Shown one piece after another: positions 1 to 8,571 of a stretch of DNA of 64,000 nucleotides. The notes beneath the pieces were generated by a model. It searched no databases, was not told the DNA's origin, and worked only from the letters and a program-made list of their open reading frames with translations. The translations under genes and the position numbers were made by a program. Each line of letters begins with the position of its first letter. The stretch's first letter is position 1. Source of the stretch: Deltaproteobacteria bacterium ADurb.Bin207 (GTDB lineage Bacteria > Myxococcota_A > Polyangia > Polyangiales > Polyangiaceae); assembly GCA_002070115.1 (NCBI GenBank), contig MWCO01000026.1, positions 1 through 64,000 of the forward strand, in the 5' to 3' direction.

Positions 1-1
1 A

Positions 2-226
2 GAGCAAAAACGGCTGAAAGAAGAGGCGGAACGCAAGAAGGTCGAAGAGCAAAAACGGCTGAAAGAAGAGGCGGAGCGCAAGAAGGCCGAAGAGCAAAAA
101 CGGCTGAAAGAAGAGGCGGAACGCAAGAAGGCCGAAGAGCCAAAGCGCTCTGAAAAACAGGCGAAGAGCAAGAAGACCGAAGAGCCAAAGCGGTTGAAAG
201 AAGACGAAACCAAGCCATCCCCTGTT
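2..226. repeat. 45-bp tandem repeat inside the coiled-coil gene
   Basis: Units start at 2, 47, 92, 137 and 182. The first three are nearly identical (a few substitutions such as gtc/gcc and gaa/gag); the fourth and fifth have diverged. The array probably continues to the left of the window. Near-identity at DNA level points to recent duplication, so copy number may vary between strains. Confidence 0.85.
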
Positions 227-328
227 CCGCCTGTTTCTGAGAACAACAAGAGTATGGCTTTTGGTGTGGCCGTGGTTGCCATCGTGATTGTGTTGGTGGC
301 GCTGATGGCATGGTATTTCCGAAACTAA
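2..328 (+). CDS. C-terminal part of a charged coiled-coil protein with a C-terminal membrane anchor (cut by window edge)
   Basis: The reading frame is open from the first base to the TAA at 326-328, so the start lies outside the window. The visible part begins with a 15-residue Lys/Glu/Arg repeat (EQKRLKEEAERKKVE and variants, five copies, the last two degenerate). A Pro-rich linker (KPSPVPPV) follows, then about 20 hydrophobic residues (MAFGVAVVAIVIVLVALMAW) and the basic end YFRN. This is the pattern of a tail-anchored or TolA-like protein with a long rigid helix. A 15-residue period is not a multiple of the coiled-coil heptad, so the helix may be a single charged alpha-helix rather than a classic dimeric coiled coil. 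The function cannot be told from this fragment. Confidence 0.75.
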   Translation, partial: EQKRLKEEAERKKVEEQKRLKEEAERKKAEEQKRLKEEAERKKAEEPKRSEKQAKSKKTEEPKRLKEDETKPSPVPPVSENNKSMAFGVAVVAIVIVLVALMAWYFRN

Positions 329-401
329 TCGGAAAATGATGCACGACGATCATGCTTATCGGATGCGTATGCTTCGGTCGGGGGGTATCGGCGTGTGGAG
401 G

Positions 402-1034
402 TTATGGGAACGGTTGTCCCGGTTGACCTCGTTCGAAATAGAATTGGAACCAACCCGTTACCCGTGACAGGTATTGTTCAGGAATTGGGCCTCCCCCCGC
501 GGGTTGTTTGCGTGGATCTGCCACCGTGACATCGAAGGCCGCGGAAGAAAGGCGTTCGCCGGCATTCGTTTCGTTCGGGTCGCCATTGAACAGGTGTTCG
601 AATGTGATGACCCCTCGGATCGCATGCAAGGTGGAGACATGCTCACGGCATGTATTGTGCAGGTACAGCGCCATATGCACTTGGGGAGGGTTGGGATCGG
701 GCGTGAGAGGCACTCCGGGCGGAGTTACTTCAGGTGATAGACCCACAGCGATTGGCAAGCCCAACTGGGCGCGAATCTGATTCACATCATCGACCATGAT
801 CGCCAAACCATCGGACATTTCCGCCTGATCCCCGCCCCGTTGGATGCGAATCTGAAACGAATCGCGGTAAGGGACCCCCGCAAAAAAATCAGGAAGCATA
901 TCGTAGGGACCATCCCAGCAGGATTCGAGACGCAGCCGTTGGCTAACCACCTCTCCTGAACCTTCGCCCAAGGCGCATCCAGTGCAGCAGCTCATCACAA
1001 GGATTTGGGTCGAAATCAGCCAAGGCAGTCGCAT
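402..1034 (-). CDS. Hypothetical lipoprotein
   Basis: A 210-residue frame beginning MRLPWLIST with a hydrophobic stretch ending in a Cys-rich lipobox-like site (SCCTGC, then ALGEG). It is therefore probably exported and lipidated. An in-frame start 12 codons upstream (1070) would place charged and polar residues before the signal, so the ATG at 1034 is preferred. The mature part contains CWDGPYDMLPDFFAGVPY and FQIRIQRG and has no cysteine-rich or catalytic motif I recognise. The C-terminal region is Gly/Pro-rich. It is convergent with the upstream coiled-coil gene, and the downstream neighbour on the same strand side is the Ptb-Buk fusion at 1108. I do not recognise the family. Confidence 0.6.
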   Translation of the reverse strand: MRLPWLISTQILVMSCCTGCALGEGSGEVVSQRLRLESCWDGPYDMLPDFFAGVPYRDSFQIRIQRGGDQAEMSDGLAIMVDDVNQIRAQLGLPIAVGLSPEVTPPGVPLTPDPNPPQVHMALYLHNTCREHVSTLHAIRGVITFEHLFNGDPNETNAGERLSSAAFDVTVADPRKQPAGGGPIPEQYLSRVTGWFQFYFERGQPGQPFP

Positions 1035-1107
1035 GGTATTATCTTGCCATGGTTTGCAACCGGAAGGCATCCGTTCCCGTCACGAAAAGCCCAAGGAACG
1101 ACCGAGA

Positions 1108-3318
1108 TTATGCTTCATATTCCTTTGCTGGCTCCCGTCCTTCCAGAACCCGTAACGCCCCTTGCGCCAAGGCCATCATCTCGCTCTCCCCGGGATACAC
1201 GTCCATCCCACATCCAAGTGCGGCGCATGCCTTATCTATGAGTAAAACGAGAGGTTTCGAACGTGCCATCCCTCCCGTAAGCAACACGCGATCCACCGGT
1301 TGCCCATCGAAGGCCGCGACCAACGAACAAATCGATTTGCCGATTTGATACCCGAGGGCTTCGAATACGGGAACGACTTCCGGATCCTGCTGAACATATC
1401 GTTGTTCGATCGCTTTCAGATCCGACGTGCCCAACAGATCGATGAGCCCTCCTCTTCCCTTGTTTAGCTTCAGCATTTGCTCTTTCGTCACATTTTCACT
1501 GAAACAAAGTCGGATGAGATCGCCTACCGGCAAGGAGCCCGAACGTTGTGGAGTAAACGGTCCTTCCCCGTCGAGCGCATTGTTGACGTCGACCAGACGT
1601 CCTTTGCGGTGTGCCCCAATCGATATCCCTCCGCCCATGTGGCAAACGATCAGATTGAGGTATTCGTAAAACGTTTCGTGATCGCGCGCATAACGATGAG
1701 CGGTTGCGATTTGGTTGAGCGCATGACTGATCGGTTTGCGTCGAAGTGACTTGATACCCGTCACGCGGCATCGTTCTTCCATTTCATCGACGACGACGGG
1801 GTCGACGATAAAGGCGGGTTTGTTTGTCCCTTCGACGAGCGCGTAGGCGATAAGTGCGCCAAGGTTCGAGGCGTGATCGGTCAGAGAGCCTTCGAGCAGA
1901 TCTTTGCGCATGGCGTCGTTGACCGAATAGGTGCCGTGAGGGATTGGTCGCAGAAGGCCACCGCGCGCACTGACCGCTTCGATGGATTCGATGGTTACGT
2001 CATGTTGTTGCAAGGTTCGTTCGACGACTTGTTTTCGCATTTCGAATTGCGTCACGATGCGCTTTCCCTCGAACGGCTCCAACTCACTGGCCGAATGTTG
2101 GAGTTCCTCGGAAAAAATCTCCTCTTCGCCTTGGAAGACCGCGACTTTGGTGGAAGTGGAACCGGGATTGATCGTGAGGATGCGTGGTCGGGCAAAAAAC
2201 GTGTCTCGAGGTGTTCGCACCCATTGTCCGTAACGGTGTAGCCGAAGCAAGTTCGCTTTGACCGCTAGCACGGCGTCTTCTGATTCGACATCCATCGGCA
2301 GGTCGACGCCGCGGAATCGAATTCCATGCACGATGCTGAAGGTTTTTGCTTCGGGATACCGTGTGGCAAACAGGTGAAACAGCAAGTTTCCCGTGTCCAG
2401 GTTCGGCGTGATCAGCACGTTGGTGCCCCGGTAGCGATCCGTTTGATCGACACCCCCATGATAGAATCGCTCGGAACGTCGGCTGAGAGCCACGTTGATC
2501 TTCACCTCCCCCTGAATCGAAATCGAACGATATCGCTCGTTGTTTCGATATTGCTCCTCGATGATTTCGGGCACCAGACGGTTGGCTTTTCGCACGAGTT
2601 CTGGGGAAGGTCCTTCATCCCCTCCATGGTTCGAATAGCTAACCATCACCCCACTGATTTCGGGAAGCTCGGCCTCGGGAATGATATCCCGCGCCACGGT
2701 GCAAGTGGCGACCGCAATCCGTGCAAGCTTGTCCGGCGTCAGGGTTCCGTTGACCCCAACATCGCCTAAAATGAGGATGTTGTGCGGATACAAGCCTTGA
2801 GGATGATCGTCGGGCAAAATGATGACGCCAACTTCACAAAGCACAGGGGCCGCTTGCAGGGTTTTGAGCAAAGGTCGGAAGTATTGCCGTGGTTCATGAC
2901 GAGCGCCTCCCACCACCACGTCACAATGGCCGGAAACGGCAGCCATGATGCCGAAACCCGCGGGAGTCGACACCCAAGCGTAGGCTTCCTCGAGGTTGTT
3001 GACGACGCGTTGCTCGGGCGGGAGTTGCCATGCCGCATGCGCCAACTCTTCTCGCAGGCTCGTGGATTGCTCCAGGTTGCAAAACGCGGATTCCCCGAGG
3101 GCGAACGCAATATGAGCGGAGGCTAGATGTGGCAATTGCCGCTTGATGGTTTCTTCGACGCGCTCGCGTGGGGCGAGAAAAACGGGTTTCGCAACCCTTG
3201 GCAGGTGCAGGGCAGCTTCCAACACCCTCGGATCGTCGGGTTCGATGAACAATACCGTGGGCCGGCACTTCATGACGTTCAAGATTTCACGATCGAGCGA
3301 TGCGCCAATGTCGAACAT
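1108..3318 (-). CDS. Fused phosphate acyl(butyryl)transferase - butyrate kinase
   Basis: One uninterrupted 736-residue frame carries two enzymes that are normally separate. Residues about 15-370 are a PTA/PTB phosphotransacylase: motifs SYSNHGGDEGPSPELVRKA, SIQGEVKINVAL, and NVLITPNLDTGNLLFHL near the domain end. From about residue 379 a complete butyrate kinase follows: phosphate-binding ILTINPGSTSTKVAVF, the RGGLLRPI and HASNLGALIAY segments, HMGGGISIGAH, NNALDGEGPFTPQRSG, and VLLTGGMARS near the end. The family reactions are butyryl-CoA + Pi to butyryl-phosphate, then butyryl-phosphate + ADP to butyrate + ATP, so a fusion could channel the labile acyl-phosphate. Substrate could also be isobutyrate or isovalerate. 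The ATG at 3318 has GAAAGGA about 8 nt upstream; a GTG at 3393 would add 25 residues, but its AAAGGA sits too close. Confidence 0.9.
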   Translation of the reverse strand: MFDIGASLDREILNVMKCRPTVLFIEPDDPRVLEAALHLPRVAKPVFLAPRERVEETIKRQLPHLASAHIAFALGESAFCNLEQSTSLREELAHAAWQLPPEQRVVNNLEEAYAWVSTPAGFGIMAAVSGHCDVVVGGARHEPRQYFRPLLKTLQAAPVLCEVGVIILPDDHPQGLYPHNILILGDVGVNGTLTPDKLARIAVATCTVARDIIPEAELPEISGVMVSYSNHGGDEGPSPELVRKANRLVPEIIEEQYRNNERYRSISIQGEVKINVALSRRSERFYHGGVDQTDRYRGTNVLITPNLDTGNLLFHLFATRYPEAKTFSIVHGIRFRGVDLPMDVESEDAVLAVKANLLRLHRYGQWVRTPRDTFFARPRILTINPGSTSTKVAVFQGEEEIFSEELQHSASELEPFEGKRIVTQFEMRKQVVERTLQQHDVTIESIEAVSARGGLLRPIPHGTYSVNDAMRKDLLEGSLTDHASNLGALIAYALVEGTNKPAFIVDPVVVDEMEERCRVTGIKSLRRKPISHALNQIATAHRYARDHETFYEYLNLIVCHMGGGISIGAHRKGRLVDVNNALDGEGPFTPQRSGSLPVGDLIRLCFSENVTKEQMLKLNKGRGGLIDLLGTSDLKAIEQRYVQQDPEVVPVFEALGYQIGKSICSLVAAFDGQPVDRVLLTGGMARSKPLVLLIDKACAALGCGMDVYPGESEMMALAQGALRVLEGREPAKEYEA

Positions 3319-3846
3319 GGCTGAGGTCCTTTCGAGAGACGTTTCGATGGCCGGTTCCACCACGGCCGGTCTCAAACGTGGGTCTGATATCACGTCCTTT
3401 CGATCCTCGCTTTTGCGCGCTGCGCCGAAGCCTGGGAAGTAGGCAGACGTGAAATTCTAATAACCAATGGAATTTATTGATTAATAACGAGCTGCAAGAG
3501 GCTGTTGTCTCTTTCCTGGATATGCTGAAAAGGCATGCGGTTAGTTTCGGGAATCCGTGATGGGTGATGGTGTTATCGAAGGGAAAGCGATTACGGCGGT
3601 GTTTTGGGTGAGGTGTGAAGATTCGACTGTTTTCTGCTCCACGGGCCGGAGCGGTTCGTGTGCCGAAGGCTTGCGGAGAGATGGAAATTTTCCGAGAAAA
3701 TCCGTGCCAATTGCGATCCTGGGGGCTGTGGCCGCTTCTAACCTGGAGAAAGAATGAATTTTGTTATGGTCTAACCGACGGGTCCGTTGGCGCGGACCGT
3801 TGAAAGCACCACGTTGCGGAAGCTTGGCGTCTAAGGAGAACGACGA
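3319..3846. promoter_or_regulatory. Divergent intergenic region between the Ptb-Buk fusion and macA
   Basis: About 530 bases without a convincing gene. An AT-rich island lies at about 3455-3490. Just before macA there is an inverted repeat, GGTCCG (3781-3786) and CGGACC (3793-3798) with a 6-base loop, about 50 bases before the start codon, so it would fall in the leader if transcription begins further up. The macA ribosome binding site AAGGAG is at about 3833-3838. Promoters for both divergent genes should lie here, but I cannot place -35/-10 pairs with certainty. Confidence 0.45.
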
Positions 3847-5154
3847 ATGGAAGAGCCTGCCAGCCAACGGCCTTCACTGACGACTGCTCAAAATCTTGGA
3901 CTTGGAAAAGGACAACGCTGGTGGCGCTGGGTGCGCTGGTTGATTGTGCTTGCCGCGATTGCGGGGATTGTGGTGGGGGTTTTGTTGTGGAGAGCCAAGG
4001 CCAGTGAGGCGGCGAAACCGCATTTTGAAACGGCGGCCGCGGAAAAGGGGAATATTTTGGTGACGGTTTCGGTCACGGGGAAAATTCAGAGTGTCGACGC
4101 GGTAGAGATCGGTGCGGAGGTCTCGGGAAAAGTGGATGAAGTCCTGGTGGACTTCAACGATGCCGTGAAAAAGGGTCAGGAGTTGGCCCGGATCAACACC
4201 GAGCAGCTCGACGCTCGGGTCAAGGAAGTGCGAGCGCAATCCGCGGTTGCGGCGGCATCGTTGCTGAGTGCGAAAGCGACGGCGGCGGAGGCCAAGGCGA
4301 ATGTGGCTCGCATGAAGTCGTTGGCGGATCGGGGGCTTGTGTCTCAGAAAGATCTGGAGGCTGCGGTCGCAACGGCTGCGAGGGCGGAGGCATCCGTAGC
4401 GCAGGCCAACGCGCAGCAGGTGGTGAACGCGGCGTCCCTCGAGTCCGCGTTGTCGGCGCGAGACAAGGCGATCATTCGCTCTCCCATCGATGGGCTCGTG
4501 CTATCGCGTTCGGTCGAGCCGGGCCAGACGGTTGCGGCCTCGTTGCAGGCACCCGTGTTGTTCATCGTGGCGAAGGATTTGACCACGATGGTGCTTAAGG
4601 TCGACGTAGATGAAGCGGATGTGGGTAAGGTGCAAAAGGGTCAGCGGGCCACGTTCACGGTTGATGCGTATCCTGGAAAAAACTTTGAAGCATCGGTCAA
4701 ATCCCTGAAAAATGTGCCCACCTCTGGTCAAGACGTGGTGACGTACGAAGCGGAATTGAGCGTCGACAACCAGGAACGATTGTTGCGCCCTGGAATGACC
4801 GCCACGGCCACGATCATAACGTCGGAGAAAAAGGACGTGCTGGTCGTTCCCAACACGGCGTTGCGGTTCACGCCACCGGATGTGATTGCGTCTTCCACGG
4901 CGGCAACACCGCGTCCGGGAGGTGCGTTGCCAGGCTTTGGTCCGCCCAGGTTTGCACGTCCGTCCGGATCGGCCGGAGGCAATCGGCAAAAAGGCGCAGG
5001 TCAAATGGGCAAAGTCTGGGTGCTCGAAAACGGTGAGCCCAAAGCCATTCGATTGCGGACGGGAGCAACGGATGGCACCCGTACGGAGGTGGTGGGCGGA
5101 GAGTTGACAGAGGGTATGCAGGTATTGATCGACATCGTTACGGGTGCAAAGTGA
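3847..5154 (+). CDS. macA: MacA-like periplasmic adaptor of a tripartite ABC efflux pump
   Basis: A 435-residue membrane-fusion (HlyD/RND adaptor) protein. A cytoplasmic N-terminus with several tryptophans is followed by one membrane helix (VRWLIVLAAIAGIVVGVLLW, about residues 35-54). Next come the lipoyl half-motif (VSVTGKIQSVDAVEIGAEVSGKV), an Ala/Glu-rich alpha-hairpin with GLVSQKDLE, the second lipoyl half (IRSPIDGLVLSRSVEPGQTV) and beta-barrel segments. A Pro/Gly-rich insert (about 353-383) interrupts the C-terminal membrane-proximal region. It should bridge the ABC transporter in the inner membrane and the TolC-like channel. The start is supported by AAGGAG about 8 nt upstream. The stop overlaps the next start (GTGA), so the four genes form one translationally coupled operon. 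Confidence 0.9.
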   Translation: MEEPASQRPSLTTAQNLGLGKGQRWWRWVRWLIVLAAIAGIVVGVLLWRAKASEAAKPHFETAAAEKGNILVTVSVTGKIQSVDAVEIGAEVSGKVDEVLVDFNDAVKKGQELARINTEQLDARVKEVRAQSAVAAASLLSAKATAAEAKANVARMKSLADRGLVSQKDLEAAVATAARAEASVAQANAQQVVNAASLESALSARDKAIIRSPIDGLVLSRSVEPGQTVAASLQAPVLFIVAKDLTTMVLKVDVDEADVGKVQKGQRATFTVDAYPGKNFEASVKSLKNVPTSGQDVVTYEAELSVDNQERLLRPGMTATATIITSEKKDVLVVPNTALRFTPPDVIASSTAATPRPGGALPGFGPPRFARPSGSAGGNRQKGAGQMGKVWVLENGEPKAIRLRTGATDGTRTEVVGGELTEGMQVLIDIVTGAK

Positions 5155-5858
5155 CTGATCAGGCGAAACGCGCGCTTATCCACATGCTTGGCGTGACCAA
5201 GGTGTATGGCAAAGGCGAAGCGGAAGTGCGCGCTCTTGCCGGCATCGACCTGCGAGTCGATGAAGGGGAAATGATCGCCATCATGGGGCAGAGCGGTTCG
5301 GGAAAATCCACCTGCATGAACATCGTAGGATGCCTCGACGCTCCTACGTCGGGCACCTATCTGTTTCGCAATGTCAACGTGGGCGAATTGGATAACAACC
5401 AAAGGGCGCTGTTACGACGTCATTACATCGGTTTCGTGTTTCAAGGATTCAACCTATTGGCAAGGACGTCCGCGCAAGAAAACGTCGAATTGCCTTTGGT
5501 ATATCGTCGTGTTCCCGCCGCTCAACGTCGTGAAAAAGCGAAGGCCGCATTACAATTGGTTGGGCTTGCGGGAAGGGAATCCCACAAGCCCAATGAACTG
5601 TCGGGAGGGCAGCAACAACGGGTAGCCATCGCTCGCGCTCTTGCTTCCGACCCGTCGTTATTGTTGGCCGACGAACCCACGGGGAACTTGGATTCCGCGC
5701 GAAGTGCAGAGGTGATGGAACTACTCGTTCAGCTCAACCGCGAGCGAGGAATCACGGTCATGGTCATCACCCATGAGCCGGAGATGGCTGAGTTTTGTCA
5801 GAGAACGGTTGAGTTTCGCGACGGACGAATCTTATCGGACACGAGGAAGCCCTCATGA
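5151..5858 (+). CDS. macB: MacB/LolD-type ABC transporter ATPase
   Basis: A 235-residue ATP-binding subunit with every hallmark in order: Walker A GQSGSGKST, Q-loop VFQGFNLL, signature LSGGQQQRVAIARA, Walker B LLLADEPTGNLD and the H-loop VITHE. Family knowledge places it with the type VII (MacB/LolD/FtsE) exporters, where ATP hydrolysis drives a mechanotransmission cycle instead of substrate crossing the membrane directly. It starts with GTG at 5151, overlapping the macA stop by 4 nt, and its own TGA overlaps the permease ATG (ATGA). In Escherichia coli the ATPase and permease are fused in MacB; here they are two genes. Confidence 0.93.
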   Translation: MTDQAKRALIHMLGVTKVYGKGEAEVRALAGIDLRVDEGEMIAIMGQSGSGKSTCMNIVGCLDAPTSGTYLFRNVNVGELDNNQRALLRRHYIGFVFQGFNLLARTSAQENVELPLVYRRVPAAQRREKAKAALQLVGLAGRESHKPNELSGGQQQRVAIARALASDPSLLLADEPTGNLDSARSAEVMELLVQLNRERGITVMVITHEPEMAEFCQRTVEFRDGRILSDTRKPS

Positions 5859-7060
5859 TTACCGCCACGATCATCATGGCTTTGCGAGAGATTCGTCGGA
5901 ACTTGATGCGTTCCTCGCTCACGATGCTTGGCGTGGTCATTGGTGTTGGTGCGGTGGTGGCGTTGGTGAGTATTGGTCGAGGCGCCACCGAATCGGTGAC
6001 CGCGAGCATTGCCTCGATGGGGCACAACATGCTGACCATCTCGCCTGGAGCCGCGCGAAGGGGAGGGGCGCGAACTCCCTCCACACCCTTCAAAATGGAA
6101 GATGTGACCGCGATTCAAAATGATATTCGTGGACTAGCGGCGATCGCGCCGACGGGATCTCGCAGCCTCATGCTCGTTTATGGAAACAAGAACTGGCGTG
6201 CGAGCGTGACGGGGACCAACGAGGATTATGTTCGCGTTCGGAATTATGCGGTCGCGTATGGACGGGAGATGTCCGCCGCGGATGTTCGTTCGGGCCGCGC
6301 GGTTTGCATGCTTGGCGCGACCACGAAAAAAGAATTGTTTGGTTCACAAGACGCCATTGGTGAATCCATTCGGGTGGACAAGATTTCTTGCGAAGTCATT
6401 GCCGTTTTGAAACCCAAAGGCGAGGGGGGAATGGGGCAGGATCAGGATGATTTGGTCATCATGCCCCTTCTGACGTTTCAACGACGAATCGCGGGCAATA
6501 GAGATGTATCCACGATCTACGTTTCGGTGGACGAGGGGCGTCCGAGTTCGTTGGTGAAAGATCAAATCACCTCCTTGATGCGCGAGAAGCGGCGGACGGC
6601 CCGGGGAGCGGAAGATGACTTCAACGTTCGAGACATGGCGGAATTGATGGCGACGATGGAGTCGACCACCACCGCGCTGACGGCGTTGCTTGGAGCGATT
6701 GCGGCGGTGAGTTTGATCGTGGGGGGCATTGGGATCATGAATATCATGTTGGTTTCTGTTACGGAAAGGACGCGGGAAATCGGTACGCGTTTGGCCATTG
6801 GGGCAACCGGCAAAGAGGTATTGATGCAGTTTTTGGTCGAAGCGGTGATGCTATCGACGTTGGGTGGATGCATTGGCGTGGTGTTGGGTGTGGGCGGAGC
6901 GGGCATTGCTTCCAAGTATTTGAATATTCCATTTGTGGTTGTGCCGGAGATCATCATGGTTGCGTTCCTGTTTTCGGCCACTATCGGTGTGGTGTTTGGA
7001 TTTTTACCAGCACGCAAAGCTGCCAACCTCAATCCCATCGAGGCGCTTCGTCATGAATAG
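5855..7060 (+). CDS. macB: MacB-type ABC transporter permease (FtsX-like)
   Basis: A 401-residue permease with the type VII layout: one helix near the N-terminus (SLTMLGVVIGVGAVVALVSI), a large periplasmic domain (about 45-270), then three membrane helices. The FtsX segment contains GGIGIMNIMLVSVTERTREIG, and the protein ends in PARKAANLNPIEALRHE, both diagnostic of this family. It pairs with the ATPase encoded immediately before it and with the MacA adaptor. The start overlaps the ATPase stop as ATGA, and the last codons overlap the TolC-like gene by 8 nt. Substrate is unknown; family members export macrolides, peptides or lipoproteins. Confidence 0.92.
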   Translation: MITATIIMALREIRRNLMRSSLTMLGVVIGVGAVVALVSIGRGATESVTASIASMGHNMLTISPGAARRGGARTPSTPFKMEDVTAIQNDIRGLAAIAPTGSRSLMLVYGNKNWRASVTGTNEDYVRVRNYAVAYGREMSAADVRSGRAVCMLGATTKKELFGSQDAIGESIRVDKISCEVIAVLKPKGEGGMGQDQDDLVIMPLLTFQRRIAGNRDVSTIYVSVDEGRPSSLVKDQITSLMREKRRTARGAEDDFNVRDMAELMATMESTTTALTALLGAIAAVSLIVGGIGIMNIMLVSVTERTREIGTRLAIGATGKEVLMQFLVEAVMLSTLGGCIGVVLGVGGAGIASKYLNIPFVVVPEIIMVAFLFSATIGVVFGFLPARKAANLNPIEALRHE

Positions 7061-8564
7061 GATTCCTTCTCGAATATGCGGTGCGTTACGCGGTGTCGCA
7101 CTTGGCATGGCTATTTCTTGCACCGCTTCGATGGCATTGGGTCAGGAGTCCACACCGTTGCGTCGGCTCGATGAGCAACGTGCCGTTCGCGTTGCCATGG
7201 CGAACAACCCTTCGTTTCGAACAGCGGTTCTCGATTTGCAACGCGCCAACGAGAGCGTTCGATTCGAGGACGGAAGATATCCCTACACCCTGCAATTGGA
7301 AGCGGGAGTGACACGTTCTGCCACGCCGCGTGTGAACGCGGATTCCGTATCGATTTCGAAAAGCGATTCCGTGGACGTGGGAGCGCAAGTATCGAGGACG
7401 TTTGCCACGGGTACTCGAGCATCCCTGCGTGTGGAGGGATATCGAGACATGACCCGAGCGCCGGTGCAAAGCGGACCTGGGTATGGCACGAGCGCGCGGG
7501 CGACAGTGGCACAGCCTTTGATGCGTGGCGCGGGGGTTGAAGTCGGCGAGCAACAACTTCGGATTGCCAGGATCAACCGAACGGCTTCGGAACTGTCAAA
7601 AGATCGCGTTGCCAGTGAAGTGGCTCGCGAAGTGCTGCTTGCCTATTGGGAACTCTGGTATGCGGAAGCGGCTGTCGATATCGAAGGCAACGCACGGGAC
7701 CTGGCCAAACGTCAGCGCGACGAGGCGCAGCAACGTGTCAATGACGGTGCGTTGGCGCCGGTGGAGGTTCTTCCTTTCGAAACGAGATTGGCGAGCCTCG
7801 AAGAGAGTGTGATCAGCGCGCAAACGGATCAGCGACGCCGTAGTCTTGCCTTGGCACGCCAAATGGGAACGATGGAAGGGGGTGAAACGGATCTGGCGGC
7901 TGAAATCCGGCAGCAACCGCAGGTGTCGCTTACGCCCATGCGAACGGCTGCGGTGCAGCAAGCTCTTTCGAGTTCACCGGAGATCAAGGAACTGGAAGCG
8001 CAGCTTCGTCTCGCCCAAGAGCAGATTCGAACGTCGGGTGATTCGTATCGCCCTCGGCTCGATGTGGAGGGATATGTGCAAGTAGCGGGTGTGGGAAACC
8101 AAGAGGTATCCCCGGCGTTCGAGCAGGTAGCCACGGCACGAGCCACGAGCGTCCACGTTGGGTTGGTGTATGAGCTGCCGCTCGATGATGCAAGAAAGTC
8201 CTCCGAGCGGGCGCGGGACTTGCTCGCGGTGCAGATAGCGGAGCAAAGGCTGCTTGCGGCGCGTCAACGAATTCAAACGGAAGTCGAGACGTTGTTGGAG
8301 CAAGAGCGAGCCGCTCGAATTCGACTCGAAATGGCGGAAAAAACCGCAGAAATCGCAGAGAAACAGGTCGCCGCCGCCACGGAACGTTTCGAGATTGGCG
8401 TCGGGATTTCCGTGGAAGTCCAGCAGGCGGAAGACGAACTCCGAAAAGCCAAGCTCCGCGCTGTTCGCGCTCGGATCGATCTGGTCGAAGCGGAAGTGCA
8501 ACGGCATCATTCCACCGGCCAACTGCTTTCGCGTATTGCTGACCTTCTAGCCTCTTCGCGCTAA
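7053..8564 (+). CDS. TolC-like outer-membrane efflux protein
   Basis: A 503-residue outer membrane factor of the OEP family. It opens with a signal peptide (MNRIPSRICGALRGVALGMAISCTASMALGQ, cleavage probably after ALG or AGQ). The mature part shows two related halves with long Ala/Gln/Glu/Arg-rich helices and short strand segments, as in TolC. Examples are LLAYWELWYAEAAVDIE in the first half and the pattern around RPRLDVEGYVQVAG in the second. The start at 7053 overlaps the permease end by 8 nt; a longer in-frame start at 6933 lies wholly inside the permease and is rejected. It completes the pump by forming the outer-membrane duct. It meets tamB tail to tail with only 7 bases between. Confidence 0.88.
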   Translation: MNRIPSRICGALRGVALGMAISCTASMALGQESTPLRRLDEQRAVRVAMANNPSFRTAVLDLQRANESVRFEDGRYPYTLQLEAGVTRSATPRVNADSVSISKSDSVDVGAQVSRTFATGTRASLRVEGYRDMTRAPVQSGPGYGTSARATVAQPLMRGAGVEVGEQQLRIARINRTASELSKDRVASEVAREVLLAYWELWYAEAAVDIEGNARDLAKRQRDEAQQRVNDGALAPVEVLPFETRLASLEESVISAQTDQRRRSLALARQMGTMEGGETDLAAEIRQQPQVSLTPMRTAAVQQALSSSPEIKELEAQLRLAQEQIRTSGDSYRPRLDVEGYVQVAGVGNQEVSPAFEQVATARATSVHVGLVYELPLDDARKSSERARDLLAVQIAEQRLLAARQRIQTEVETLLEQERAARIRLEMAEKTAEIAEKQVAAATERFEIGVGISVEVQQAEDELRKAKLRAVRARIDLVEAEVQRHHSTGQLLSRIADLLASSR

Positions 8565-8571
8565 TCAAGCG

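Noticed and set aside
3541-3867. Minus frame in the region before macA
   Set aside because: No motif, overlaps the macA start and its ribosome binding site.
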